Origin: Pseudomonas putida S13.1.2
GTDB taxonomy: Bacteria; Pseudomonadota; Gammaproteobacteria; Pseudomonadales; Pseudomonadaceae
Assembly: GCF_000498395.2 (NCBI RefSeq)
Contig: NZ_CP010979.1
Span: 2,480,001-2,544,000 of the forward strand
Length of the DNA: 64,000 bases
Direction of reading: 5' to 3'
Part shown: piece after piece, positions 8,887-17,302 of the stretch
How positions within the stretch are numbered: position 1 is the stretch's first letter
How the letters are laid out: every line of letters begins with the position of its first letter
Translations under genes and position numbers: made by a program
Notes under the pieces: generated by a model
Database searches by the model: none
Told to the model about the DNA's origin: nothing
What the model saw: the letters and a program-made list of their open reading frames with translations, nothing else

Positions 8887-9866
8887 CCGACAAGCTGCTC
8901 TCTGAGGCGCATCAGTACAACTTCTTCCAGTTGCTGGAGCGGCTGCACGGGCTGCATGGCGATGACCTCGAACCCCGTTGGCCGGACGAAGCCACCCGCC
9001 GGCGGGTGCGCCTGGCCTGCGACCCACGGCTGAGCTTCCCGGTTTCGGACGTGTACAAAGCCCAGAGGATGCCCGCTGAGCAAGAACGCTACCGCGTCGT
9101 TGCCACGTTTCTGGGCTTGCACGGCACCGATTCGCCATTGCCCACCTACTACCTGGAACAGGTGGCCTATGAACATGCGCAGGGCATCGGTGTACGCCCG
9201 GCCTTCTTCGACTTTTTCAACCACTACCTGCTCAGCCTGTTGCACCGTATATGGCGCAAGTACCGCTACTACATCCGTTTCCAGCCGGGTGCCAGTGACG
9301 GGTTTTCGCAGTATGTGTTTGCCCTGCTGGGGCTTAACGACAAGCAGTTGCGAGGGGACACGGCGCTGCCTTGGAGCCGCCTGCTCAGTTTTGCCGGGGT
9401 GATCGCCAGCCGCAGCCGTGCGCCGGGCACTGTGGCCGGCATCATTGCGCACTGCTTCGACCTCAAGCATGTGCAGATCCGCGAGTTCGAGACGCGCTCA
9501 GTCACCACCACGTCCAGGCAGCTTGTTAGCCTGGGGCATGCCAACGGCCAGTTGGGCAGCACGTTCATGGTCGGCAGCCGCACGCGCACCCGCAGCAGCA
9601 AGTTCACCATCGTGATCAGCGAGCTCGACCAGGCGCAGCTGCGGGACTTGTTGCCCAGCGGCATTAACTTCGGCCGTTTGCGCGCTCTGATCGACTTTCT
9701 GCTGCGTGACGGTCTGGCCTACGACCTGGAGCTGCGTTTGAAACAGAACGCGTTGTCACCCTTCTGCTTGCACCGCAGCCAGGGGGCTTACCTGGGCTGG
9801 TCCAGCTTCGTCGATGATCGGCATGGCCAGATCAGCCCGATTGTACGCTTTCGGGGGCGTTCATGA
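8850..9866 (+). CDS. tssG: TssG, baseplate wedge protein
   Basis: TssG (VasB/ImpH family) binds two TssF copies in the baseplate wedge. The 338-residue protein shows the family landmarks NFFQLLERLHGLHG near residue 25, FLGLHGTDSPLPTYYLEQV, FFDFFNHYLLSLLHRIWRKYRY and GRLRALIDFLLRDGLAYDLEL. It overlaps the end of tssF by 37 bases and its stop overlaps the ATG of the fha gene by four. The size and order match other T6SS loci. Confidence 0.93.
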   Translation: MANTDRQATADLADKLLSEAHQYNFFQLLERLHGLHGDDLEPRWPDEATRRRVRLACDPRLSFPVSDVYKAQRMPAEQERYRVVATFLGLHGTDSPLPTYYLEQVAYEHAQGIGVRPAFFDFFNHYLLSLLHRIWRKYRYYIRFQPGASDGFSQYVFALLGLNDKQLRGDTALPWSRLLSFAGVIASRSRAPGTVAGIIAHCFDLKHVQIREFETRSVTTTSRQLVSLGHANGQLGSTFMVGSRTRTRSSKFTIVISELDQAQLRDLLPSGINFGRLRALIDFLLRDGLAYDLELRLKQNALSPFCLHRSQGAYLGWSSFVDDRHGQISPIVRFRGRS

Positions 9867-10432
9867 ACACAGTGACCTTGAGCATCACCAACCTCGACCA
9901 ACTGCAGCACGACGTTACTGCCCGGCACCGGTTCGATTGCAAGGGCGGCACCATCGGCAGCGAACGGGCAAGCTGGCGGATCAATGACCGTGCCCAGACC
10001 GTTGCGCCTCTCCACTGCGAAATCCGCTGGCTCGAAGGCAGCTTCTGCGTGATCGACCACTGCCACCGCACCTACCTGAATGACAGTTCCACCAGCCTGG
10101 AAACGCTTGCACCCAGGCGTCTTGTTGAAGGGGACCAGCTTCGCATTGGTGCCTACCGGCTACAGGTTCAGTACGCCCAGGATCAAGCCTGCACACGCTC
10201 GCTGGAGGACCTGTTCAACCCGGACCGAAGGGTGCTCGACCGCCTGATAGGCGAAGAGCCTGCCACCCCTTGGACGACAAAGCTTTCTGCCCCTCAACCA
10301 GCGGTCGAGATCTGCTCGGTCTTCAAGGCAGCCATGGGCAATGACCCTCTGGCAGCGCTGGACGCAGCGGCTGATGCCGGGGCATTCCGAGAATGTCCAC
10401 TGCAGCGCCTGATTGCAGGAGAACACCCATGA
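9863..10432 (+). CDS. FHA-domain T6SS protein (Fha/TagH-like, short form)
   Basis: The 189-residue protein contains one N-terminal forkhead-associated domain (about residues 5-105), seen from IGSERASWRI, HCEIRWLEGSFCVIDHC and LVEGDQLRIGAYRLQVQY. FHA domains bind phosphothreonine, and FHA proteins in T6SS loci support post-translational control or assembly. The rest (residues 110-189) is a short variable tail with no recognisable domain, unlike longer TagH proteins that carry a C-terminal TagH/VasC region. No kinase (ppkA) or phosphatase (pppA) gene is visible in this window. The gene is coupled to tssG and tssJ by ATGA overlaps. Confidence 0.82.
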   Translation: MNTVTLSITNLDQLQHDVTARHRFDCKGGTIGSERASWRINDRAQTVAPLHCEIRWLEGSFCVIDHCHRTYLNDSSTSLETLAPRRLVEGDQLRIGAYRLQVQYAQDQACTRSLEDLFNPDRRVLDRLIGEEPATPWTTKLSAPQPAVEICSVFKAAMGNDPLAALDAAADAGAFRECPLQRLIAGEHP

Positions 10433-11226
10433 TGCGCCATCCACTACTGATCGCGCCGCTGCTGCTTGCGTTGGTCGGGCTCACCGGCTGCACCTCTTTG
10501 AGCAGAGCGAGCCAGGTCGTCATGGACCCTTCGTTGCCCATCGGGCCGCCCAAGGATCATGCGACCCAGGTCGCGTTCAGCATCAATGCCAGCCCTACCC
10601 TCAACGGCAATCCGAACAGCCTTGACGTAGCGGACGCACAGGAGCGTGCCCTGGAGCCCAGCCCCTACGCAGTGACCCTGAGTGCCGGCGACCCCTATGC
10701 GCTGACCGAAAAAATCGGGACCCTGTTCGAATACCTGCAAGCGCAATTTCCTGCGATGTCCCCCGTCGAAATGCACGACGAAGACGAAAGCGACCCGGCA
10801 CGCTCGCCCCTGGAAGAAAGCGCCCCCGGCAGCTACGACGACCCTACCGTGGTACTGACATTGCCGCGCACCACAGCCGTTACCTCAGAGCCTGTGGCCA
10901 CGCCTATTGCCATCAAGATCCTGCAACTGCGCGACGACTCACTGCTGCGCAACACCGTGTACCAGCTGCTGGACCAGGACCCGGCCAAGGCACTGCGCAG
11001 TACCTACATCCGTGGTGACGACTACCTGCTGCGCCCTGGCCAGTTCAAGTACATCCCGTTCGAGCCCCTCAACGCCGAAACACGCTACGTCGCGGTGATT
11101 GGCGACTACCGAGGCCATGAAAACGCCACATGGCGGCAGGTGCTGCGCATTCCGCCGCGTGGCCGCCAGATCATGCTGTCGGTGTTGGTCAACGACACGC
11201 ACATCGTGCTCAAGGAAGAAGACTGA
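10429..11226 (+). CDS. tssJ: TssJ outer-membrane lipoprotein with an acidic insertion
   Basis: TssJ anchors the T6SS membrane complex to the outer membrane. I chose ATG 10429, which overlaps the fha stop and gives a lipoprotein signal ending LVGLTGC, with the lipidated cysteine at residue 21. The family core is split: the first strand VAFSINASPTLNGN (49-61) is separated from the next one, PIAIKILQLRDDSLL (about 159-173), by some 95 residues rich in Asp, Glu and Pro (for example HDEDESDPARSPLEE). Typical TssJ proteins are shorter and join these strands directly. The remaining motifs, LLRPGQFKYIPFEPL and ATRYVAVIGDYR-like TRYVAVIGDYR, are present. An alternative start is the adjacent ATG at 10432. 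Confidence 0.86.
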   Translation: MMRHPLLIAPLLLALVGLTGCTSLSRASQVVMDPSLPIGPPKDHATQVAFSINASPTLNGNPNSLDVADAQERALEPSPYAVTLSAGDPYALTEKIGTLFEYLQAQFPAMSPVEMHDEDESDPARSPLEESAPGSYDDPTVVLTLPRTTAVTSEPVATPIAIKILQLRDDSLLRNTVYQLLDQDPAKALRSTYIRGDDYLLRPGQFKYIPFEPLNAETRYVAVIGDYRGHENATWRQVLRIPPRGRQIMLSVLVNDTHIVLKEED

Positions 11227-11281
11227 TGGCGCCGCGACACCCTTTGCCCTTCCTGCTTCCTCACGCTGACACGGAGCGCCC

Positions 11282-12619
11282 ATGAGCTCACGTAATCCCG
11301 TTCTCTGGCCCGAAGGCCTGTTCGTCAAACCACAACATTTCCAGCAGGCGGCCAGGGCCAGCGAAGCAGCCCTGCACCAGCGCCTCGCCAGCCTCAATGC
11401 AGCCTTCTACGGCTTCAGCGAACTTCAGCTGAACGACGAATACCTGAGCCTTGGCAAGATCGCCATCACCCGGGCGCGGGGCGTCATGCCGGACGGCACG
11501 GTGTTCGATATTCCCGCCGACCTGCCGCCACCGCCGCCACTGGAAATCGACGACGACGCCTGCAAAGACAACGAGGTGTATCTGTGCCTGCCGCTGCGCA
11601 CCAATGGCGGCCGCGAAGTGAGCTGGCCCGACAATGCCGCCAACTTCCGCTACACCGCCCAGGCGCAGGAAATCAAGGATACCCACACCGCTGACGGTGA
11701 CCTGGTCCAGGTAGACCTTGCCGTGCCCAACCTGCAGCTCAGACGCACCAGCGAAGACAGCAGCGCCTACACCCGCCTGGCCCTGGCACGTATCCTGGAA
11801 CGACGCCCCGACGGCAGCGTGCAACTGGACGAAGCGTTCTACCCCACCAGCGTGTCGGTGCGGGCGGTGCCGGCACTGCAACGGTTTCTTGACGAAATCA
11901 CCAACACGTTGCGCGAGCGGGCGCGCGGCCTTGCTACGCGTATAGGTGCCTCGGGCCAGTCCGGTATCGCCGACATCCGCGACTTCAACCTGCTGCAGGC
12001 CATGAACCGTTGGTGGCCGTGCTTCCAGCATCTCGCCAGACAAGCGCACACGCACCCTGAGCAGTTGTACCTGTGCATGAGCCAGGCCTGTGGCGAATTC
12101 GTCACCTTCACCGACCAGAACAGGCTGCCGCAAGAGTACCCCGCGTACCACCACACTGCACTGCGCGCCTCTTTCAAACCACTGGAAGACACCCTGCGCC
12201 GGTCCCTGAGCACCGTGTTGCAGCCACGCGCTGTTTCACTGCCGCTGGAGAGCGAACAATTCGGTGTGATGACGATCACGCTGGCAGATCGCCGGCTGAT
12301 CGAGGACGCCGACTTCATCCTCGCCGTGCGCGCCGACCTGCCGCCACAGGCGTTGCGCCAGATGTTCGTCCAGAAAGCCAAGATCACCTCACTTGAGTCG
12401 CTCAACGACCTGGTGCCTTTGCAACTGCCGGGCATCCCTCTATTGCCATTGCCGGTGGCACCCCGCGACCTGCCCTTCCATGCGGGATTCAGTTACTTCG
12501 AGCTGGACCGGCGTGACCCGGCCTGGGCATGCATGGCCAAGGCGAATGGCTTCGGCATCCACATCGCGGGCGATTTCCCAGGGCTTGAACTGCAGTTCTG
12601 GGCGATCAGGAGTGAGTGA
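11282..12619 (+). CDS. tssK: TssK, baseplate-membrane complex connector
   Basis: TssK trimers link the baseplate wedges to the membrane complex. The 445-residue protein starts with the hallmark NPVLWPEGLFVKPQHFQQ and continues with YGFSELQLNDEYLSLGKIAI, as in VasE/ImpJ proteins. The C-terminal neck and head region include DADFILAVRADLPPQALRQMF and PGIPLLPLPVAPRDLPFHAG. It follows tssJ by 55 bases and precedes tssL by one base. Nothing unusual is seen. Confidence 0.95.
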   Translation: MSSRNPVLWPEGLFVKPQHFQQAARASEAALHQRLASLNAAFYGFSELQLNDEYLSLGKIAITRARGVMPDGTVFDIPADLPPPPPLEIDDDACKDNEVYLCLPLRTNGGREVSWPDNAANFRYTAQAQEIKDTHTADGDLVQVDLAVPNLQLRRTSEDSSAYTRLALARILERRPDGSVQLDEAFYPTSVSVRAVPALQRFLDEITNTLRERARGLATRIGASGQSGIADIRDFNLLQAMNRWWPCFQHLARQAHTHPEQLYLCMSQACGEFVTFTDQNRLPQEYPAYHHTALRASFKPLEDTLRRSLSTVLQPRAVSLPLESEQFGVMTITLADRRLIEDADFILAVRADLPPQALRQMFVQKAKITSLESLNDLVPLQLPGIPLLPLPVAPRDLPFHAGFSYFELDRRDPAWACMAKANGFGIHIAGDFPGLELQFWAIRSE

Positions 12620-12620
12620 A

Positions 12621-13490
12621 ATGGGAGAAAACAACAAAACACCCATCGATGAAAAAAACGCTGAAGTCAGCCCGCTTGATCCAACCCTTAAAAAGCCGGC
12701 ACCCGACGCCCAGGCCACGGCAACCAATGCGCAGGCATCCACGGCAACCCCTGAACCAGAGCCCGCCTCGGAAGGCTACCCCGCCGACCCGGAATTTCAG
12801 CTGCGGGGCGGCTTCGCCAACCTGATGCTGGATGCCGCGTCACCGTTGTTCGGCTTGGTCATACGCCTGCGCACGCTGGACGAACTGCCAAACATCAAGG
12901 ATGTGCACCAGCAAGTACGTAACCAGATCGACAACATTCAGGAAGAAATGCGCCAGCACGGTTACGAGCCCGCTCAGTTGCTGGCGTATTCCTACGGGCT
13001 GTGCCTGTTCATAGACGAGGCCGTCATGGAGCGGCCCTGGGGCAAGAGCAGTTGCTGGAGCCAGGAGCCACTACTGAGCATCTTCCACGACGAAACCTGG
13101 GGCGGAGAAAAAATCTTCACCGTGATTACCCGCCTGATGCAGGAGCCCACGCGTTATCAGGACGTACTGGAGTTCATGTACTACGCCCTGTGCCTTGGGC
13201 TGAAAGGCAAGTATGCGCTCGCGCCAAAAGGCGAAGAAACACTCAACGCACTGATTCACCAACTGCACGGGATCATCCGCGAACTGCGCGGCCCCACGCC
13301 AGAAGAAGTCTGCGACCCCTACACCAACGTGGCCCCGCGCAATTTCCGCATGAACCGGCAGTGGCCCTGGTGGAGCCCTTTGGTGATTTCGGCCATCGCC
13401 ATGGCGGTGGCTTACGGCATCTACAGCTATCGCCTGCACCTGATTACCACCGAGGTACTGGAGTCGCTCAACGGCATCTTGCAGCAGTAG
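12621..13490 (+). CDS. tssL: TssL/DotU-IcmH family, T6SS inner-membrane protein
   Basis: TssL is the C-tail-anchored inner-membrane protein that works with TssM. I chose ATG 12621, one base after tssK, over longer in-frame extensions lying within tssK. The 289-residue protein has a Pro/Ala/Thr-rich disordered N-terminus (about residues 1-55), the DotU cytoplasmic domain with NLMLDAASPLFGLVIRLRTL and YGLCLFIDEAVM, and a single C-terminal membrane span (SPLVISAIAMAVAYGIYSY, about 250-268). There is no OmpA-like peptidoglycan-binding extension, so this is the short form. Confidence 0.93.
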   Translation: MGENNKTPIDEKNAEVSPLDPTLKKPAPDAQATATNAQASTATPEPEPASEGYPADPEFQLRGGFANLMLDAASPLFGLVIRLRTLDELPNIKDVHQQVRNQIDNIQEEMRQHGYEPAQLLAYSYGLCLFIDEAVMERPWGKSSCWSQEPLLSIFHDETWGGEKIFTVITRLMQEPTRYQDVLEFMYYALCLGLKGKYALAPKGEETLNALIHQLHGIIRELRGPTPEEVCDPYTNVAPRNFRMNRQWPWWSPLVISAIAMAVAYGIYSYRLHLITTEVLESLNGILQQ

Positions 13491-13623
13491 GCCGCCGCCA
13501 TACGGGCCAAATGAATTTCACGAATTAACGAGGCTTCAAGCCTTGTTGAAAAGCCCATCGTTTCCGATGGCCACGCCACCTGTGGTGCGCGTGTCAATCC
13601 ACATGGACGCAGGAGAAACTGCC

Positions 13624-14139
13624 ATGCCAACACCCGCTTACATCAAGATCGAAGGCAAGACCCAAGGGAACATCACCGCCGGCGCATTCACCTCCGACTC
13701 AGTCGGTAATGTGTTCGTCGAGGGCCATGAGGACGAGATTCTGGTACAGGAGATCAAGCACCAGGTGACTGTTCCTACCGATCCGCAAAGTGGCCAACCT
13801 GCTGGCCAAAGGGTGCACAAGCCCTTCATTTTCACCAGTTCACTGAACAAAGCCACACCCCTGATGTACCAGGCGCTGGCCAGCGGCGAAATGCTGCCAG
13901 TCGTTGAAGTGAACTGGTACCGCACCTCGGTGGAGGGCAAGCAAGAACACTTCTTCACCACCAAGCTGGAGGACGCCACCATCGTGGACATTAATACCAC
14001 CCTGCCTCATGCCCAAAATCAGAAAAACGCGGACTACACCCAGTTGATCGAAGTGGCCATGTCATACCGCAAGATTTCCTGGACGCACGTAACGGCGGGT
14101 ACTGAAGGTTCCGACGATTGGCGCAAACCGATCATCTGA
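13624..14139 (+). CDS. hcp: Hcp, T6SS inner tube protein
   Basis: Hcp forms the hexameric rings of the expelled tube. I chose ATG 13624, which gives the canonical start MPTPAYIKIEGKTQGNITAG and a length of 171 residues; upstream in-frame ATGs would add an unrelated extension. Family motifs GHEDEILVQEIKHQV, HKPFIFTSSLNKATPLMYQAL and SYRKISWTHVTAGTEGSDDW are present. The Shine-Dalgarno-like AGGAGA lies about eight bases upstream of the chosen start. A 133-base gap after tssL suggests that hcp may have its own promoter or a processed transcript, as is common for this highly expressed gene. Confidence 0.95.
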   Translation: MPTPAYIKIEGKTQGNITAGAFTSDSVGNVFVEGHEDEILVQEIKHQVTVPTDPQSGQPAGQRVHKPFIFTSSLNKATPLMYQALASGEMLPVVEVNWYRTSVEGKQEHFFTTKLEDATIVDINTTLPHAQNQKNADYTQLIEVAMSYRKISWTHVTAGTEGSDDWRKPII

Positions 14140-14150
14140 TCTAACGGAAA

Positions 14151-14179
14151 TGCCCGGGCAGCCATGATCTGCCTGGGCA
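14151..14179 (+). terminator. Stem-loop after hcp
   Basis: TGCCCGGGCAG and CTGCCTGGGCA pair with one mismatch around a 7-base loop, 11 bases after the hcp stop. No T-run follows, so this may attenuate or stabilise the hcp transcript rather than end it fully before vgrG. Confidence 0.45.
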
Positions 14180-14213
14180 GTTCGAAGCCTCAGACGGCGG
14201 ACAAGGACTGCTT

Positions 14214-16382
14214 ATGCCTAGCCAATCTGATTTGCGATACAGCTTCCAGCCACTCGTTGGAAAAGCTCAATTCGAAGTGGTGTCGTTCAAGCTCAAGGAG
14301 GCGCTCAGCCAACCGTTCACGTTGACCCTGGAACTGATCAGCTTCGAGCACGATGTCGACTTCGGCCACCTGCTCGACAAGCCCGTGCTGTTCACCATCT
14401 GGGACGGTGAACGCCCCGTCCGCTACGTGCACGGCCTGGTCAGCAGTTTCAGCCAGGGCGAGAGCGGCTTCCACCGCACTTACTATCACGCATTGGTCGA
14501 GCCGCAACTGGCCCGCGCCAGACTGCGCTCGAACTGGCGCATCTTCCAGCACAAGACCGCGCCGCAAATTCTCGAACTGATGCTGAAGCGACAAGGCATA
14601 ACCCAGTATCAATTCGGAACTGGCTTCAACTATCACCCGCGGGAATTCTGCGTACAGGCCGGCGAAACCGATCTCGACTTTTTTGCGCGCATCGCTGCTG
14701 AAGAAGGTTTGGTCTATCGGTTCGAGCACACTGAAAAGCATCACAAGCTGATCATCACCGACCGACTGCTGACATTGGGGCACATCGAGTGCACCGCAGC
14801 TAAAGCAAAGATCATCGATGAAGGGTTTGCCGATGGCGATGAATCATCCAAACCCTACACAGTGCTGTACCACGCCAACAGAGGCGGCGACCAGCCCCAA
14901 CCCTGCCTGCGGCGCTTGCGCTACAGCGAACAGGTGCGTCCCGCACGGCAGGTTCAACGCGACTACACCTTCACCCACCCGGCCTACCGCCAGGAACACA
15001 GGGCCTCAGGCCCCTATCTGAAGCACCAGTCCGCCGACTATGAGTGCTTCGATTACCCCGGCCGCTACAAACGCGATTCCGTTGGCAAGCCGTTCACCGA
15101 AAACCGCATCACCGCCTTGCGCCATGACGTACGCATTGCCGAGGTGCAAGGCGACGATATACGCCTGCAACCGGGCCTGAGCTTCACCCTGACCGGCCAC
15201 CCGCGCGAAGACCTGAATGTGCATTGGCGGGTAAGCACAGTCAGCCACGAAGGCAGCCAGTTCACCAGCCTGCAGGAAGAAGCTGCCGGGGCTGACCAGA
15301 GCACACGATACGAGCAAAAGGCGGTACTGGTGCCGGGCAGAACCGAGTGGCGCCCGGCACCGTTGCCCAAACCACGCGTTGACGGCCCGCACATGGCCAC
15401 TGTGGTAGGGCCACCCGGTGAAGAGATCTACTGCGACGAATGGGGCCGGGTCAAGGTCAGCTTCCCCTGGGACCGCGAAAGCCAGGACAACGAATTCAGT
15501 TCCTGCTGGATTCGGGTATCCCAAGGCTGGGCCGGCGGCAGCTGGGGCTCGATGGCCATCCCGCGCATCGGCCAGGATGTGATCATCCATTACGTCAACG
15601 GCGACCCCGATCAGCCGATGATCACCGGCCGTACCTACTGCGGCAACCAGCTGCCGCCGTACGACCTTCCCCGCCACAAGACCTGCATGACCATCAAGAG
15701 CCAGACCCACAAGGGCGATGGCTTCAATGAGCTGCGCTTCGAGGACGAACTGGGTCAGGAGGAAGTGTTCATTCATGCCCAGAAGGACCAGAACAATGTG
15801 GTCAGGCACGATGAGAGTACGCAGGTAGGCAATGACCGCAAAGAACAGGTCAATAACGACGAATCAATCCTGATCGGCCACGACCGTAATGAAACGGTTG
15901 GCAACGATGAGCACGTCACCATCGGGCATGACGCCAGGCTCGACATAGGTCGAAACCACACAATCAAGATCGCCAAGGATCGTGTGGAAACCATCGGCAA
16001 TCACCGCCACGACCAGATCACAGCCAATCACCACACCCGCATTGGCGGCAACCTTGAGCAGCAGGTCGAAGGGCATGCCGAGCTTGAAGCCCGAGGGGAT
16101 ATCCGCAGACGTACCCGCCGTTATGAACTTCGAGCATCGGAAGCAGTGGTCATCCAAGGCCCTGGGGGCTCCATTCGAATCGATGAAACGGGCATCACAC
16201 TGGACAGCCCGACGATTCGCATCACCGGCCAGATGCTCAAGTCGGCAGATGGGGCAAGCAACCTCTTTTCCATCAGCGGCGCGCCGGTCAATGGGAAGCC
16301 TCTTGAGCGCCAGTGCGGACGCCGCCCCGATGGCACCTGCACTTTGCCCGACTGCCGCTGCATCAGAGGGCCAAGCCAATGA
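14214..16382 (+). CDS. vgrG: VgrG spike protein (TssI)
   Basis: VgrG trimers form the puncturing tip of the T6SS. The 722-residue protein has the gp27-like base (about 1-380, starting [18 protein letters not shown], with [22 protein letters not shown]), the gp5 OB fold (about 395-490, with [19 protein letters not shown] and [19 protein letters not shown]), and a beta-prism built from repeats such as [14 protein letters not shown] and [14 protein letters not shown] (about 540-620). It ends with a short Cys-rich tail (C-x7-C-x4-C-x-C, starting CGRRPDGTC) rather than an enzymatic domain. Its stop overlaps the next gene, a DUF4123 adaptor, so it probably carries the downstream effectors. Confidence 0.95.
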   Translation: MPSQSDLRYSFQPLVGKAQFEVVSFKLKEALSQPFTLTLELISFEHDVDFGHLLDKPVLFTIWDGERPVRYVHGLVSSFSQGESGFHRTYYHALVEPQLARARLRSNWRIFQHKTAPQILELMLKRQGITQYQFGTGFNYHPREFCVQAGETDLDFFARIAAEEGLVYRFEHTEKHHKLIITDRLLTLGHIECTAAKAKIIDEGFADGDESSKPYTVLYHANRGGDQPQPCLRRLRYSEQVRPARQVQRDYTFTHPAYRQEHRASGPYLKHQSADYECFDYPGRYKRDSVGKPFTENRITALRHDVRIAEVQGDDIRLQPGLSFTLTGHPREDLNVHWRVSTVSHEGSQFTSLQEEAAGADQSTRYEQKAVLVPGRTEWRPAPLPKPRVDGPHMATVVGPPGEEIYCDEWGRVKVSFPWDRESQDNEFSSCWIRVSQGWAGGSWGSMAIPRIGQDVIIHYVNGDPDQPMITGRTYCGNQLPPYDLPRHKTCMTIKSQTHKGDGFNELRFEDELGQEEVFIHAQKDQNNVVRHDESTQVGNDRKEQVNNDESILIGHDRNETVGNDEHVTIGHDARLDIGRNHTIKIAKDRVETIGNHRHDQITANHHTRIGGNLEQQVEGHAELEARGDIRRRTRRYELRASEAVVIQGPGGSIRIDETGITLDSPTIRITGQMLKSADGASNLFSISGAPVNGKPLERQCGRRPDGTCTLPDCRCIRGPSQ

Positions 16383-17302
16383 AAGCAGCCCTTTCCAATG
16401 CGCTGCCAGACGAGCACTTCGCAAATAACGCTCGGTTCATGTTGCTCTTGACCCTCGTGCTCGAGCACTGGGCCTACCGACCAATACCCCAAGAGGGCGA
16501 ACTGGTCCCGGCCTATGCCCCTTCGGTACTCGAACTCATCAATGAAATCAGCCGAAATACCCAGCACGCCTGGCTGTGGAGGCGCAGCGCCCTGGACGAC
16601 CGTCACGACTTTGGGCCATTGCTGGTAGACGTGTCAGAAGCGCCCGAACTGCTTGCCCATGCAATATCGACCTGGATGCCCATTGGCGGTGCCATCGCGC
16701 TGGATGCCGAGATCGGCCTTGCCCAGTTGGCAGACCACTTCACCAGCCTTGTGCAGATCGCGCTTCCAGATCAGGGGCTGGCCACTTTCCAGTTCAAACC
16801 TGACCACCTTGCGGCTTGGCTGGATGCACTGGATGAAGACCATCGAGCAGCGTGGCTTGGCCCTGTGACGTCGCTGGCCTGGCGAGTCAACTGGGGGCCG
16901 GTGCACGCGTGGAAAACGCTCGAGCGCAGCCCGACCAATGCCCGGTCTTATCAGGAACCTGCATTACCCCTTCGCCAGCTTGAACTTGAGCGGCTGCAAG
17001 CAGGCATGCACGAGCACTTCGTGCTCACGTTGGCGCATGAGGTATTAGCACTGCCACAGCACGCCACCCACACATTGGCCGACATCCGGCAATGGATCGA
17101 ACGCCTGCTGCCGCAACTGAAAGCCCTCAACTTTGGCGATGAAGATGTCGCGGGGCAATTCATCAGACTGATTGCCAGGCACATGTGGCTCATGACCGAT
17201 GACCAGGCGGGGAAGATCTACACCAACCTTGAGGAGTCACCCCAGGGCCGCCTCCGCGAGCTGCACGCACTGATCGAAAGCAAGGAGCCCACCCATGAAT
17301 GA
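16379..17302 (+). CDS. DUF4123 effector chaperone/adaptor (Tap/TEC type)
   Basis: DUF4123 proteins load cognate effectors onto VgrG. I chose ATG 16379, which overlaps the vgrG stop as ATGA and gives 307 residues. The N-terminal lobe includes [19 protein letters not shown] and a central [19 protein letters not shown], followed by [28 protein letters not shown], resembling the two-lobed DUF4123 fold. Its end overlaps the start of the first effector gene by eight bases. The position between vgrG and the effector is the standard adaptor context. The domain call is by resemblance and context. Confidence 0.8.
   Translation: MKAALSNALPDEHFANNARFMLLLTLVLEHWAYRPIPQEGELVPAYAPSVLELINEISRNTQHAWLWRRSALDDRHDFGPLLVDVSEAPELLAHAISTWMPIGGAIALDAEIGLAQLADHFTSLVQIALPDQGLATFQFKPDHLAAWLDALDEDHRAAWLGPVTSLAWRVNWGPVHAWKTLERSPTNARSYQEPALPLRQLELERLQAGMHEHFVLTLAHEVLALPQHATHTLADIRQWIERLLPQLKALNFGDEDVAGQFIRLIARHMWLMTDDQAGKIYTNLEESPQGRLRELHALIESKEPTHE

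Noticed and set aside
7939..9138. 399-codon minus-strand frame opposite tssF/tssG
   Set aside because: Its translation has no family features, while the plus strand encodes clear TssF and TssG.
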